A stretch of 64,000 bases of DNA, from NCBI GenBank assembly GCA_016713225.1, contig JADJPO010000001.1:930001-994000 (forward strand). The letters run 5' to 3'. The notes beneath the pieces are model-generated. The model was not told the DNA's origin. It made no database searches and saw only the letters and a list, made by a program, of their open reading frames with translations. Of this stretch, positions 55,315-64,000 are shown one piece after another; the stretch's first letter is position 1, and each line of letters begins with the position of its first letter. The position numbers were made by a program, and so were the translations under genes. Source of the stretch: Kineosporiaceae bacterium. GTDB lineage: Bacteria; Actinomycetota; Actinomycetes; Actinomycetales; Kineosporiaceae.

Positions 55315-56712
55315 ATGGAACTCAAGGCACAGAGTCGTCGCCTTGCCGTGACCGCAGCATTCGGCCTGGCGTCGGTGCTCGCGCTCACATCGTGTGCGGG
55401 TGCCGGCGGCAGCAGCGGCAGTGGTGGTGACGCGTCGGCGTCGGGCGGTGGTGGTGGGGGTAAGTCCATCAACGTGTTGATGGTCGCGAACCCCCAGATG
55501 ACCGACATCCAGAAGCTGACGGCGGACACGTTCACCAAGGACACCGGGATCACGGTGAACTACACGGTGCTGCCCGAGAACGAACTGCGGGACAAGGTGA
55601 CGCAGGACGTCGCCACCCAGGGCGGTCAGTACGACGTCGCCACGGTCGGGATGTACGAGGTGCCGATCTGGGCCAAGAACGGGTGGCTGCACGAACTCGA
55701 CAGCTACGCCAAGGCCGACGCCAACTACGACTACCCCGACGTGCTTCCCTCGATCATCAAGGGTCTGTCGGGCGACGACGGCAAGGCGTACGGGCTGCCG
55801 TTCTACGGCGAGTCCTCGTTCCTGATGTACCGCAAGGACATCCTGGCGGCCAAGGGTCTGACCATGCCGGAGCGGCCGACCTGGACCCAGGTGGCCGATC
55901 TCGCGGCCAAGCTGGACGGTGCCGAGCCGGGCATGAAGGGCATCTGTCTGCGGGGTCTGGCCGGTTGGGGTGAGGTGTTCGCGCCGTTGACCACGGTGGT
56001 CAACACGATGGGCGGCACCTGGTTCGACAAGGACTGGAACGCCAAGGTCAACTCCCCGGAGTTCACCAAAGCGGTCAACTTCTATGTCGATCTGGTGAAG
56101 GCTCACGGCGAGCCGGGTGCGGGGCAGGCCGGGTTCACCGAGTGCCTGACCGCGATGAGCCAGAACAAGGTGGCCATGTGGTACGACGCCACGTCGGCGG
56201 CCGGTTCGTTGGAGGACCCCGCGGTCTCGAAGGTGGCCGGCAAGGTCGGCTACGCCTATGCGCCGGTCGAGGTCACCAAGACCTCGGGGTGGCTGTGGGC
56301 GTGGGCCTGGGCGATGCCCAAGACCACCAAGAACGCCGATGCGGCCTCCAAGTTCATCTTGTGGTCGACCAGCAAGGACTACGAGAAGTTGGTCGGCGAG
56401 AAGCTGGGCTGGTCGCGGCTGCCGTCGGGCAAGCGGGCCTCGACCTATGCGTTGCCGGAGTACAAGACCGCTGCTGCGGCCTTCGGCGACCTGACCCTGA
56501 AGTCGATCCAGGAGGTCGACCCGGCCAACCCGGGTGTCCAGCCTCGTCCGACGGTCGGGATCCAGTTCGTGACCGTTCCGGAGTTCGCCGACCTGGGTAC
56601 CAAGGTCGCCCAGGAGGTCTCGGCGGCGATCTCGGGTAAGGGCACCGTCGAGCAGGCCCTGGCCAACGGCCAGAAGCTGGCTGAAGAGGTGGGCAAGAAG
56701 TACCAGAAGTAG
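55315..56712 (+). CDS. ABC transporter substrate-binding lipoprotein (sugar/polyol)
   Basis: This 465-residue lipoprotein has a signal peptide with lipobox LTSC and a Gly/Ser-rich linker. It is an extracellular solute-binding protein of family 1 (polyol type, like SmoE/MtlE). Features are VNYTVLPENELRDKVTQDVA, the YGLPFYGESSFLMYRKD block, and GWLWAWAWAMPKTTKNADAA near residue 320. A family of this type binds sorbitol, mannitol or related polyols, which fits the dehydrogenase at the end of the operon. ATG follows CGGAGGATCG. Confidence 0.93.
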   Translation: MELKAQSRRLAVTAAFGLASVLALTSCAGAGGSSGSGGDASASGGGGGGKSINVLMVANPQMTDIQKLTADTFTKDTGITVNYTVLPENELRDKVTQDVATQGGQYDVATVGMYEVPIWAKNGWLHELDSYAKADANYDYPDVLPSIIKGLSGDDGKAYGLPFYGESSFLMYRKDILAAKGLTMPERPTWTQVADLAAKLDGAEPGMKGICLRGLAGWGEVFAPLTTVVNTMGGTWFDKDWNAKVNSPEFTKAVNFYVDLVKAHGEPGAGQAGFTECLTAMSQNKVAMWYDATSAAGSLEDPAVSKVAGKVGYAYAPVEVTKTSGWLWAWAWAMPKTTKNADAASKFILWSTSKDYEKLVGEKLGWSRLPSGKRASTYALPEYKTAAAAFGDLTLKSIQEVDPANPGVQPRPTVGIQFVTVPEFADLGTKVAQEVSAAISGKGTVEQALANGQKLAEEVGKKYQK

Positions 56713-56733
56713 CCTCGGGGTCCCCCGTGGGCC

Positions 56734-56767
56734 GGTCCGGTCGTCCGTGTGAGCGGGCGACCGGACC
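56734..56767 (+). terminator. Hairpin between binding protein and permease genes
   Basis: GGTCCGGTCG and its perfect complement pair around a 14-base loop in the 117-base gap after the binding-protein gene. Such hairpins often protect the abundant binding-protein message or reduce transcription of the permease genes. Confidence 0.65.
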
Positions 56768-56829
56768 CTGGTCTGGGCCCGGTCGATGTCACCTGTTCCT
56801 CGAGGTCTTCTGCCTGTCGGAGGTTGTTC

Positions 56830-57819
56830 ATGGCCACTGTGTCCGAGGGTGTCCGGTCTCGTGAGGAGATCGCGGCCCTGGCCTACCGCCCGAGTGCTGC
56901 CCAGCGGATGCGGCGCCGAGCGCCGTTGTTACCGGCTCTGATCTTCACCGTCATCGTCACGCAGATTCCGTTCCTGGTGACCATCGGGATCTCCCTGCTG
57001 CACTGGAACGTGATGCGTCCGGGCAGTTCCAGCTTCCTCGGCCTGGGCCATTACGGGTCGTTCGCGGGTCTGTCCAATTACGTCACCGTGTTCACCGATG
57101 ACCGGCTGCGCACCGCGGTGGTCAACACCGTGGTGCTCACGGCGTCGTCGGTGGTGTTGAGCCTGCTGCTCGGCTTGGGGCTGGCGGTGCTGCTGGATCG
57201 GCGCTTCCCCGGGCGCGGTCTGGCTCGGACGCTGCTGATCGCGCCGTTCCTGGTGATGCCCGCGGCGGCGGCGCTGTTGTGGAAGCACGCGCTCTACAAC
57301 CCCGACTACGGCCTGTTCAACGGGATCCTGAACTGGATCTACCGGCTGTTCGGGGCCGAGAGCGGCCCGGTGATCGACTGGGTGTCGAACACCCCGATGG
57401 CTGCGGTGGTCGCTGCCCTGGTATGGCAGTGGACCCCGTTCATGATGCTGATCCTGTTGGCCGGGCTGCAGGCCCAGCCCGGTGACATCCTCGAGGCGGC
57501 CCGAGTCGACGGGGCCAGCGGGGTGCAGATGTTCCGGTATCTGACGCTGCCCCACCTACGTCAGTACATCGAACTGTCGGTGCTGCTGGGCTCGATCTAC
57601 CTGGTGCAGACCTTCGACGCGGTCTACACGATCACCCAGGGTGGTCCGGGCCGGGCGACCACGAACCTGCCCTACGAGATCTACCTGACCATGTTCCGCA
57701 AGTTCGAGTACGGCGAGGCCGCTGCGGCCGGGGTCGTGGTGGTGGCCGGCACGATCATCGTGGCCACCTTCGCCCTGCGCACCATCTCGTCGCTGTTCCG
57801 TGAGGAGGTCACGTCATGA
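56830..57819 (+). CDS. ABC sugar/polyol permease 1 (MalF/SmoF-like)
   Basis: This protein of 329 residues has six membrane helices and the EAA loop EAARVDGASGVQMFRYLTLP that contacts the ATPase. The ATG follows CGGAGG by six bases. It overlaps the next permease gene by ATGA. No ATPase gene lies in the cluster; many actinobacterial importers of this type share one MsmK-like ATPase coded elsewhere. Confidence 0.93.
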   Translation: MATVSEGVRSREEIAALAYRPSAAQRMRRRAPLLPALIFTVIVTQIPFLVTIGISLLHWNVMRPGSSSFLGLGHYGSFAGLSNYVTVFTDDRLRTAVVNTVVLTASSVVLSLLLGLGLAVLLDRRFPGRGLARTLLIAPFLVMPAAAALLWKHALYNPDYGLFNGILNWIYRLFGAESGPVIDWVSNTPMAAVVAALVWQWTPFMMLILLAGLQAQPGDILEAARVDGASGVQMFRYLTLPHLRQYIELSVLLGSIYLVQTFDAVYTITQGGPGRATTNLPYEIYLTMFRKFEYGEAAAAGVVVVAGTIIVATFALRTISSLFREEVTS

Positions 57820-58721
57820 CCACCACCGGCCATCCCGCCGACACCTCACCCCCGGTCGCTGCGGCGGCCCGGCGGTTGATGCGCCGCCCCAAGAACACCG
57901 AACCCGGCCTGGCGCCCCAGGCGGGGGCGGTCTGGACGATCATCGCCTGGATCGCCACGCTGATCTTCTTCGCGCCGGTCGCCTGGATGGTGCTGACGTC
58001 CTTTCACACCGAGGCCGACGCCGCCACCAATCCACCCTCGATCTTCGCGCCGTTCACCCTGACCGGCTATCGCGCCCTGTTCACCCGCGGCATCGAGACA
58101 TTCCTGATCAACTCGGCGATGGCCAGCATCATCTCGACCCTGATCGTGCTGGCCCTGGCGATCCCCACCGCCTACGCGTTGAGCATCAAACCGGTCGAGA
58201 AGTGGACCGACGTGATGTTCTTCTTCCTGTCGACGAAGTTCCTGCCCGCGATCGCGGCGCTGCTGCCGATCTACCTGATCGTCAAGAAGCTCGGCATGCT
58301 GGACAACGTCTGGACCCTGATCATCCTCTACACCTCGATGAACCTGCCGATCGCGATCTGGATGATGCGCTCGTTCCTGGCCGAGGTACCCAAGGAGATC
58401 CTGGAGGCCGCCGAGGTCGACGGCGCCGGTCTGCTGCGCGTCCTGGTCAGCGTGGTCTGGCCCGTCGCCATGCCCGGCGTCGCGGCCACCGCGCTGATCT
58501 GCTTCATCTTCTCCTGGAACGAGTTCATGTTCGCCGTCAACCTCACCGGCGTCCGTGCCGGCACCGCCCCGGTTTTCCTGGTCGGATTCATCACCAGCGA
58601 GGGCCTCTTCCTCGCCCAACTCTGCGCCGCCGCCACCATGGTCTCGTTGCCCGTCCTCATCGCCGGCTGGGCCGCACAGGACAAACTCGTCCGCGGCCTC
58701 TCCCTCGGCGCCGTCAAGTAA
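57816..58721 (+). CDS. ABC sugar/polyol permease 2 (MalG/SmoG-like)
   Basis: This 301-residue membrane protein has six helices and the EAA loop EAAEVDGAGLLRVLVSVVWP. It completes the membrane pair with the preceding protein, with which its start overlaps. The ATP-binding component is missing from the cluster. Confidence 0.93.
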   Translation: MTTTGHPADTSPPVAAAARRLMRRPKNTEPGLAPQAGAVWTIIAWIATLIFFAPVAWMVLTSFHTEADAATNPPSIFAPFTLTGYRALFTRGIETFLINSAMASIISTLIVLALAIPTAYALSIKPVEKWTDVMFFFLSTKFLPAIAALLPIYLIVKKLGMLDNVWTLIILYTSMNLPIAIWMMRSFLAEVPKEILEAAEVDGAGLLRVLVSVVWPVAMPGVAATALICFIFSWNEFMFAVNLTGVRAGTAPVFLVGFITSEGLFLAQLCAAATMVSLPVLIAGWAAQDKLVRGLSLGAVK

Positions 58722-58749
58722 GCACGCGTCATCACCAGAGAGGATCGCC

Positions 58750-59754
58750 ATGAAGGCCGCAGTCATCACCGGTGTGGGGCAGGTCGAGGTCGCCACCGTG
58801 CCGGACCCCACCCCGGGGCCGCGCGAGGTCGTCATCGCCGTCGAGGGCTGCGGCATCTGCGGTACCGACCTGCACATCCTGCAGGGTGAGTTCGCACCCA
58901 CCCTGCCCGTGGTGCCGGGCCACGAGTTCGCCGGCACCGTGGTCGAGGTGGGCTCGCAGGTGACCGAACTCGCGATCGGTGACCGGGTGGCCGCCGACCC
59001 CTCGTTGTTCTGCGGTGAGTGTTACTACTGTCGCCAGGGCCGGGGGAATCTGTGTGAGCGCTGGAACGCGATCGGGGTCAGTGTGTCCGGCGGTGCTGCC
59101 GAATTCTGCAAGGCCCCGGTCGCCAACTGCGTCAAGCTGCCCGATCACGTGCGCACCGCGGACGCCGCCCTGATCGAGCCGCTGTCGTGCACGGTGCGCG
59201 GATTCGACGTGCTGAACACCCGGTTGGGTGACCATTACCTGATCTACGGCGCCGGCACCATGGGGCTGATGAACCTCGAGCTGGCCAAGCGTGCCGGCGC
59301 AGCCAGCGTCGACATCGTCGACCTCAACCCCAACCGGCTCGAGACGGCCCGGACCCTCGGCGTGAGCAACGCGGTCACCTCGGCCGATGAGCTCGACCGG
59401 CCTCGCGGCTGGGAGATCGTGATCGACTGCACCGGCGTGGTGGCGGCCATCGAGGACGGCCTGGATCGGGTCGGCAAGGGCGGCACCTTCCTGCAGTTCG
59501 GGGTCTCGGACGAGGGGGCTGTGGCCACCTGGAAGCCGTTCAAGATCTACAACCAGGAGATCACCATCGCCGGGTCGATGGCGGTGCTGCACTCCTACGA
59601 GCGAGCGGCCGACCTGTTCGCCGCCGGGGTGCTCAACCCGGACGTGATGATCAGCGACCGGTATCCGCTGGAGGACTACCCGCGGGCGCTGGACCAGTTC
59701 AAACAGGGCATCGGCCGCAAGATCCAAGTGAACCCGAACCTCCGGGCCGGCTGA
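58750..59754 (+). CDS. Zinc-dependent alcohol/polyol dehydrogenase
   Basis: This protein of 334 residues is a medium-chain dehydrogenase. The catalytic zinc ligands are in GCGICGTDLH and GHEFAGTV. The structural-zinc region CGECYYCRQGRGNLC retains the four cysteines. The NAD-binding segment reads IYGAGTMGLMNLELAKRAGA. It probably oxidises the imported polyol to a ketose. The ATG follows AGAGGATCGCC. The upstream permease stop is 28 bases away, so all four genes form one operon under SorC control. Confidence 0.93.
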   Translation: MKAAVITGVGQVEVATVPDPTPGPREVVIAVEGCGICGTDLHILQGEFAPTLPVVPGHEFAGTVVEVGSQVTELAIGDRVAADPSLFCGECYYCRQGRGNLCERWNAIGVSVSGGAAEFCKAPVANCVKLPDHVRTADAALIEPLSCTVRGFDVLNTRLGDHYLIYGAGTMGLMNLELAKRAGAASVDIVDLNPNRLETARTLGVSNAVTSADELDRPRGWEIVIDCTGVVAAIEDGLDRVGKGGTFLQFGVSDEGAVATWKPFKIYNQEITIAGSMAVLHSYERAADLFAAGVLNPDVMISDRYPLEDYPRALDQFKQGIGRKIQVNPNLRAG

Positions 59755-59826
59755 CCGCCGGCCACGATCGACGCGAGGTCGCGGGATTGATTCAACCGGG
59801 GCCGTTCCCGCGCCGATAGCCCGAGA

Positions 59827-62800
59827 GTGAAAGGACGCCTCTGGGCTGGGTACGTCGCAGCCGCCTCGCTCGTGGCCACCGGCTACTTCCTCGTGCCGCG
59901 CAGCGATCTGACCCACTTGCTCCTGTACAACGGCATCGGGTTGTCGGCCGTGGTGGCGGTCCTGTTCGGGATCCGGCGCAATCGGCCCGCCGATCGTCGT
60001 CCCTGGCTTCTGATCGTGGCCGGCCAGGCATCCTTCCTCACCGCCGACATCTGTTACTACATCCTCGAGTCACTTGCCGACGAGGCCCCGTTCCCCTCGG
60101 TGGCCGACCTGTTCTATCTGGGGATGTATCCCCTGGTCATCATGGGCTTGCTGCGGCTGGTGGCACAGACCTCGCCTGGCCGGGACTGGTCCAGTCTGGT
60201 CGATGCCGCCATCGTCGCCGTGGCCACCTTCGCGGCGTTCGGCGTCCTGGTCATGGACCGGTATCTCGCCGACCCGAACCTGACCCTGGCCGGGCGGGTG
60301 ATCTCGGTCTGCTACCCGGTCATGGACGTGGCGTTGATCGCCGTGGCTGCGCGACTGATGGGGCTGGTGCACCTACGCCGGCCCGCCTTCGGGCTGCTGC
60401 TGGCCGGGTTGTGCAGCCTGCTCGTGGCCGACCTGATCTACGGCATCCTGAACTCCGCCGGCGTCTTCGAGACCGGTGGCGTGGCCGATGTGTTCTGGCT
60501 GGGCTTCTACATTCTGCTGGCTGCCGCAGCGCTGCACCCGGACATGGCCGAGCCGCCGACGGAGCGTGATCTCGGGCTGAGCATGACCCACTCGGGGATC
60601 GCGGTGCTCACCCTCACCACGCTGATGGTGCCGGCCATCGACCTGCTGTGGGGCCAGCCGGTCGACAAGCTGCTGACCACGGTCTGCTCGAGCCTGCTCT
60701 TCCTGCTGGTCATCGTCCGGCTGGTGACCCTGGTGGGGGTGATCCAGAAGAACGAGAAGCAGGCACGCCACGACTCGATGCACGACGCCCTCACCGGTCT
60801 GGGCAATCGGGTGCTGTTCTCCCGCCGGGTGAACGAGTTCGGTCGGTCCCGTTCGGCGGGCATCATCGCGGTTCTGTTCATCGACCTCGACGACTTCAAG
60901 ACGGTCAACGACAGCCTCGGCCACGAGCGCGGTGATCAACTGTTGCAGCTCGTCGCGGAGCGGTTGCTCGCGAGTGTGCGTGACGAGGACCTGGTCGCGC
61001 GCCTGAGCGGTGACGAGTTCGCCATCCTGGTCGAGAGCGCCGTCGATCGTCAGGACGCCGTGGCGGCGGCGCGCCGGGTGCAGGAGGCTCTGTCGGGTCA
61101 CGTGATGCTGGGCGATCGCAGCGTCACCCTGTCGGCGAGTGTCGGGATCACCGTCGAGGACGCCGAGAACTTCCGGGACGCCGACGACCTGCTGCGCGCC
61201 GCCGATGCGGCGATGTACCACGCCAAGGCCAGTGGCAAGGGGCGGTTCGAGTTCTTCGCTCAGGAGATGCGCAGCGAGGCCGTGGAACGGCTCGAGCTGA
61301 AGGCCGACCTGCAGGTGGCCCTGGCCCAAGGTGAGTTCGAGGTCTACTACCAGCCGATCGTCCGGCTCACCGACCGCCGGATCGTCTCGGTCGAGGCCCT
61401 GCTGCGGTGGCACCACCCGACGCGGGGCCTGATCACCCCGAGCAAGTTCATCCCGCTCGCGGAACAAACCGGTCTGGTGACCTCGATCGGGGCCTGGACG
61501 CTGCAGCAGGCCTGCCACCAGGTGGCCCGTTGGCAGCGGCTCTACCCCGGATCGGCACCGCAACGGGTGAGCGTGAACCTGTCGGTGATGCAGTTGCACG
61601 ACCCGGGGCTGGTCGACTTCGTCACCGATGCCCTGGCCCAATCGGGCCTGGATCCCTCGGCGCTGACCCTCGAGATCACCGAGAGCATGCTGCTGGCCAA
61701 GACCCGGCAGACCACGACCACGCTCGAGGCGCTCAAGGGTTTGCAGGTCAAGATCGCCATCGACGACTTCGGGACCGGGTACTCGGCGCTGAGCTACCTG
61801 CGGCACTTCCCGGTCGATGTGATCAAGATCGACCGCTCGTTCGTCCAGGAACTGGCGGTCTCCTCGACCTCGCGCTCGCTGGTGGCGGCCGTGGTCGACC
61901 TGGCCCGCCGGCTCGAGATCGACACCGTGGCCGAGGGCATCGAGGACGAGGCCCAGTTCACCGAGCTGCTCGGGATGGGCTGCATCGGGGGACAGGGGTA
62001 CCTGTTCTCCATCCCGTTGCCCGCACGACGTGCCGAGGCATTGTTCGCGCCGACCCGGGGTGCCACCCGCACCACGCCGGTCAGTACCGCGGCGCTGGAG
62101 GTGCAGCTGGTGGCGGGCGTGCACGATCTGGACGGCATCGCCTCGGACCTCGAGCTGCTGCACTCCGATCTGGGCAAGCCGTTGATGTCCACCTGGACGT
62201 GGCTGCGACCGTGGACCTCGGTGCACCGCGACTGGGACCCGATGGCCGTCATCGTGCGGGAGCGCAATGGCTACCGGATCGAGGCTGCGGCGCTGCTCGC
62301 GCAGCAGGTGGTGGACGGCGTCCATCACGTGATCGCCATCGGCCGCGGCCCACTGCAGTGCACCCGACTCGCCTCGCGCTCGGATCGAGGCGCCCGGATG
62401 CTCGCCCGCGGCATCATCGATGCGCTGCCCTCCGGTGGGCGCTGGCGCCTCGATATGCCCGAGTTGCCCGAAGGTGACCGGGTCGCCCGCATCCTGGCCC
62501 AGCAACTGCCGGGCGCGGAGATCAGTCAGCTGATGCCGATCCCGCGGGTCGACTTCGCTGACTATCGCAGCGGGGACAACCTGCTGAGCACCAACATGCG
62601 CCGTCAGCTGCGCAAGGCGAGCAACCGCCTGGTCACCGACGGTCGGGCGGTCCACATCGACTTCACCCGCGACGACGCCGAGATCCAGCAGCTGCTGCCC
62701 GAGATCGAACGGGTCCACGTCGATCGGGATCACAGCACGGGCCGGGCCAGCGACCTGGACGACGCCGAGAGCCTGCACCTGTGGCGTCGGCTGATCCAGG

Positions 62801-63135
62801 CCTGTGCCGCGGATGGCCGGATCGAGGTGGCGACGCTGACCATCGACAGCGAGCTGGCCGCCTACGTCATCGCGTTGCCCGACGGACGCAGCTACCGCGT
62901 CTTCGACGGGCACTTCGACAGCTCGTACTCGCGGTACTCTCCCGGCCGGCTGCTGGAGTCCACGGTGGTGGACCGCGCCTTGGCCGACGGCCGCTACACC
63001 GAGCTCGACTGGGGCTCGGGGATCGCCAGCGAGAAGCTGCTGACCTTCAATGCGTTCGAGGCTCGCACCCGGCTTCAGGCAGGCAGCCTCGTGCCGGCGC
63101 CGCGTCGGCCCGAGGCCGTTGCCGTCGAGGTCTGA
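59827..63135 (+). CDS. Membrane GGDEF-EAL protein fused to CelD/FemAB-like acyltransferase
   Basis: This 1102-residue protein has eight to nine membrane helices in residues 1-310. A GGDEF domain follows (about 316-480) with the active-type signature S394-G-D-E-F and the RxxD-type region upstream. The EAL domain (about 490-735) has VEALLRW, ITESMLL and DDFGTGYSALSYL, all consistent with an active phosphodiesterase. Residues about 745-1090 form an added module. Its end (RQLRKASNRLVTDG, DSELAAYVIALPDGRSY, SRYSPGRLLESTVVDRAL, ELDWGSGIASEKLLTFN) follows the Acetyltransf_6/CelD pattern of GNAT-FemAB-like proteins linked to polysaccharide or cell-wall assembly. The GTG start has no clear ribosome site. 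Confidence 0.9.
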   Translation: MKGRLWAGYVAAASLVATGYFLVPRSDLTHLLLYNGIGLSAVVAVLFGIRRNRPADRRPWLLIVAGQASFLTADICYYILESLADEAPFPSVADLFYLGMYPLVIMGLLRLVAQTSPGRDWSSLVDAAIVAVATFAAFGVLVMDRYLADPNLTLAGRVISVCYPVMDVALIAVAARLMGLVHLRRPAFGLLLAGLCSLLVADLIYGILNSAGVFETGGVADVFWLGFYILLAAAALHPDMAEPPTERDLGLSMTHSGIAVLTLTTLMVPAIDLLWGQPVDKLLTTVCSSLLFLLVIVRLVTLVGVIQKNEKQARHDSMHDALTGLGNRVLFSRRVNEFGRSRSAGIIAVLFIDLDDFKTVNDSLGHERGDQLLQLVAERLLASVRDEDLVARLSGDEFAILVESAVDRQDAVAAARRVQEALSGHVMLGDRSVTLSASVGITVEDAENFRDADDLLRAADAAMYHAKASGKGRFEFFAQEMRSEAVERLELKADLQVALAQGEFEVYYQPIVRLTDRRIVSVEALLRWHHPTRGLITPSKFIPLAEQTGLVTSIGAWTLQQACHQVARWQRLYPGSAPQRVSVNLSVMQLHDPGLVDFVTDALAQSGLDPSALTLEITESMLLAKTRQTTTTLEALKGLQVKIAIDDFGTGYSALSYLRHFPVDVIKIDRSFVQELAVSSTSRSLVAAVVDLARRLEIDTVAEGIEDEAQFTELLGMGCIGGQGYLFSIPLPARRAEALFAPTRGATRTTPVSTAALEVQLVAGVHDLDGIASDLELLHSDLGKPLMSTWTWLRPWTSVHRDWDPMAVIVRERNGYRIEAAALLAQQVVDGVHHVIAIGRGPLQCTRLASRSDRGARMLARGIIDALPSGGRWRLDMPELPEGDRVARILAQQLPGAEISQLMPIPRVDFADYRSGDNLLSTNMRRQLRKASNRLVTDGRAVHIDFTRDDAEIQQLLPEIERVHVDRDHSTGRASDLDDAESLHLWRRLIQACAADGRIEVATLTIDSELAAYVIALPDGRSYRVFDGHFDSSYSRYSPGRLLESTVVDRALADGRYTELDWGSGIASEKLLTFNAFEARTRLQAGSLVPAPRRPEAVAVEV

Positions 63136-63418
63136 ACGCGGTCCGAGCTTGAGGTGTAGTTGACCTGACGATTACCGAGAGGCACCAACGCCCAAGGGAC
63201 GGCGCGTGATGCACAGCGGGTTCTGCCTGGGCGAACGCCGCGAAGGTGGACATCACGGCATGTCAGGGAAGACCGTTGGTCGCAACTTTGTGTAAGCGAC
63301 CGTTATGTCGACGTGATATTGGCACGCCGATCCGTTCAGGTGGCCTACCGTAGGGTTCGCCAGTCCTGTAGCCGCGTCCCTGCGGCTGCCGGCGACCCGA
63401 TGCCCTCGAGGAGGCGTG
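63136..63418. other. Intergenic region, no gene seen
   Basis: This 283-base stretch is somewhat lower in GC than its surroundings, especially near 63270-63330. I see no coding frame or clear hairpin. The right end carries GAGGAGG, the ribosome site of the next gene; the promoter probably lies near 63300-63360, but I could not fix a -35/-10 pair. Confidence 0.4.
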
Positions 63419-64000
63419 ATGTCCTGGACTGTGGCCGGGTCGTCCGCCGGGCCCGACGTGCCGCTCCCGCCGGCCTACCCGCCCCCCGGGTATGCCGGGG
63501 CGCCTGCCTGGCTCCAGCCGGCCGGTGAGGCGCCGCCCACCGCCGCGGCCGGTTACCCGCCGGCCCCCTCGAATCCACCGGCGCAGGGCTATCCCGCCGC
63601 TGCGACATCGGGCCCAGTCGCGTCGGGGTATGGCACCCAGGCGAGCTACGCCCCGCCGTCGGCGGACCCCTCGGCCGAGACCGTTGTGCGCGCCGATGCC
63701 TCGGGTGCCGGGTGGGGCCAGGGCGACGAGGGGGCAGGCCACGGCAGTCCTCGTGATGCCTACGGGCGCCTCGTGGTGATGGACCTGTCGGCCAACGCCC
63801 CCGTGAGGATGCCGTCGCAGGCGCCGGTGCGGGTGCTGGAACCGACCGGTCCGACCCGCTCGCGCCGCGCGCAGTCGTCCGGCGGGTTGATCGATCTCAC
63901 CGGGTCGGTGCCGTCCGAGCGTGGCCGACGCAGCGGCCGCCTGGCCCTGATCGTCGCCTGCGTCGCGGCGACCCTCGGCGTCGGTGGGGCCGTCGTGGTC
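63419..64000 (+). CDS. Pro/Tyr-rich N-terminal region of a membrane protein (cut by the window edge)
   Basis: The frame is open from an ATG at 63419 to the last base, 194 codons, without a stop. It starts seven bases after GAGGAGG. Residues 1-75 are rich in Pro, Gly, Tyr and Ala (PPPGYAG, AAGYPPAP, GYPAA), residues 75-170 are polar, and a hydrophobic segment begins at about residue 180 (LALIVACVAATLGVGGAVVV) after a basic patch (RGRRSGR). This is the pattern of a cytosolic disordered tail followed by a transmembrane helix, with the main domain outside the cell. The C-terminal function is beyond the window. Confidence 0.8.
   Translation, partial: MSWTVAGSSAGPDVPLPPAYPPPGYAGAPAWLQPAGEAPPTAAAGYPPAPSNPPAQGYPAAATSGPVASGYGTQASYAPPSADPSAETVVRADASGAGWGQGDEGAGHGSPRDAYGRLVVMDLSANAPVRMPSQAPVRVLEPTGPTRSRRAQSSGGLIDLTGSVPSERGRRSGRLALIVACVAATLGVGGAVVV

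Noticed and set aside
59900..62913. Long open frame antisense to the GGDEF-EAL gene
   Set aside because: Shadow of a clear multi-domain protein; no recognisable motif.

Overview
This window comes from a high-GC actinobacterium. The evidence is the strong G/C bias at third codon positions, many GTG starts, GTGA/ATGA gene overlaps, an F420-dependent (Ddn-type) enzyme, a DUF222-HNH protein and Drr-type ABC genes. I cannot name the genus; a soil or rhizosphere aerobe fits the content. No integrase, transposase, phage gene or CRISPR array was seen.

Layout. (1) 1-9047: aromatic ring degradation. A six-gene multicomponent phenol hydroxylase locus (unknown small protein, P1, P2, P3, P4 and, after a catechol 2,3-dioxygenase, the P5 reductase) makes catechol and opens it. 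A GlcG/HbpS-like protein closes the operon. A second catechol dioxygenase with its own XylT-type ferredoxin lies on the other strand, convergent to a secreted GH16 glucanase. (2) 9370-18514: a large secreted modular protein, then a lactate module (LldR-like regulator diverging from permease LldP and LutABC) and a secreted matrixin-like protease. (3) 18643-23714: an AraC-regulator remnant, a CsoR-type operator, a His-rich copper-type P-ATPase overlapping an FMN-binding protein tail to tail, and a candidate type II restriction-modification pair. (4) 23767-31179: small unknown, VOC, HNH, Drr ABC, DUF222-HNH and Ddn genes. (5) 31415-44032: a dimethylglycine/sarcosine dehydrogenase-like flavoprotein, a membrane-anchored tandem AAA+ ATPase with a small membrane partner, hemolysin III, a fasciclin lipoprotein, tRNA-Lys, a large repeated secreted protein, and a GH3 lipoprotein. 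(6) 44121-59754: an aldolase-like/PfkB pair, an APH-kinase/acyl-CoA dehydrogenase pair resembling LvaA/LvaC, a heterodimeric ABC exporter, and a SorC-regulated polyol/sugar ABC importer with a zinc dehydrogenase. (7) 59827-64000: a 1102-residue membrane GGDEF-EAL protein fused to a CelD/FemAB-like acyltransferase, and a truncated Pro/Tyr-rich membrane protein.

How it fits together. The cell appears able to take up and burn phenol/catechol, lactate, methylated glycines, a polyol and possibly 4-hydroxy acids, each with local genes and mostly local regulators. The most unusual items are the GGDEF-EAL-CelD fusion, the membrane-anchored double AAA+ ATPase operon, the restriction-modification pair of unknown specificity, and the hairpin-partitioned phenol operon with an unrecognised first gene. 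All calls come from reading the sequence; no database search was run.
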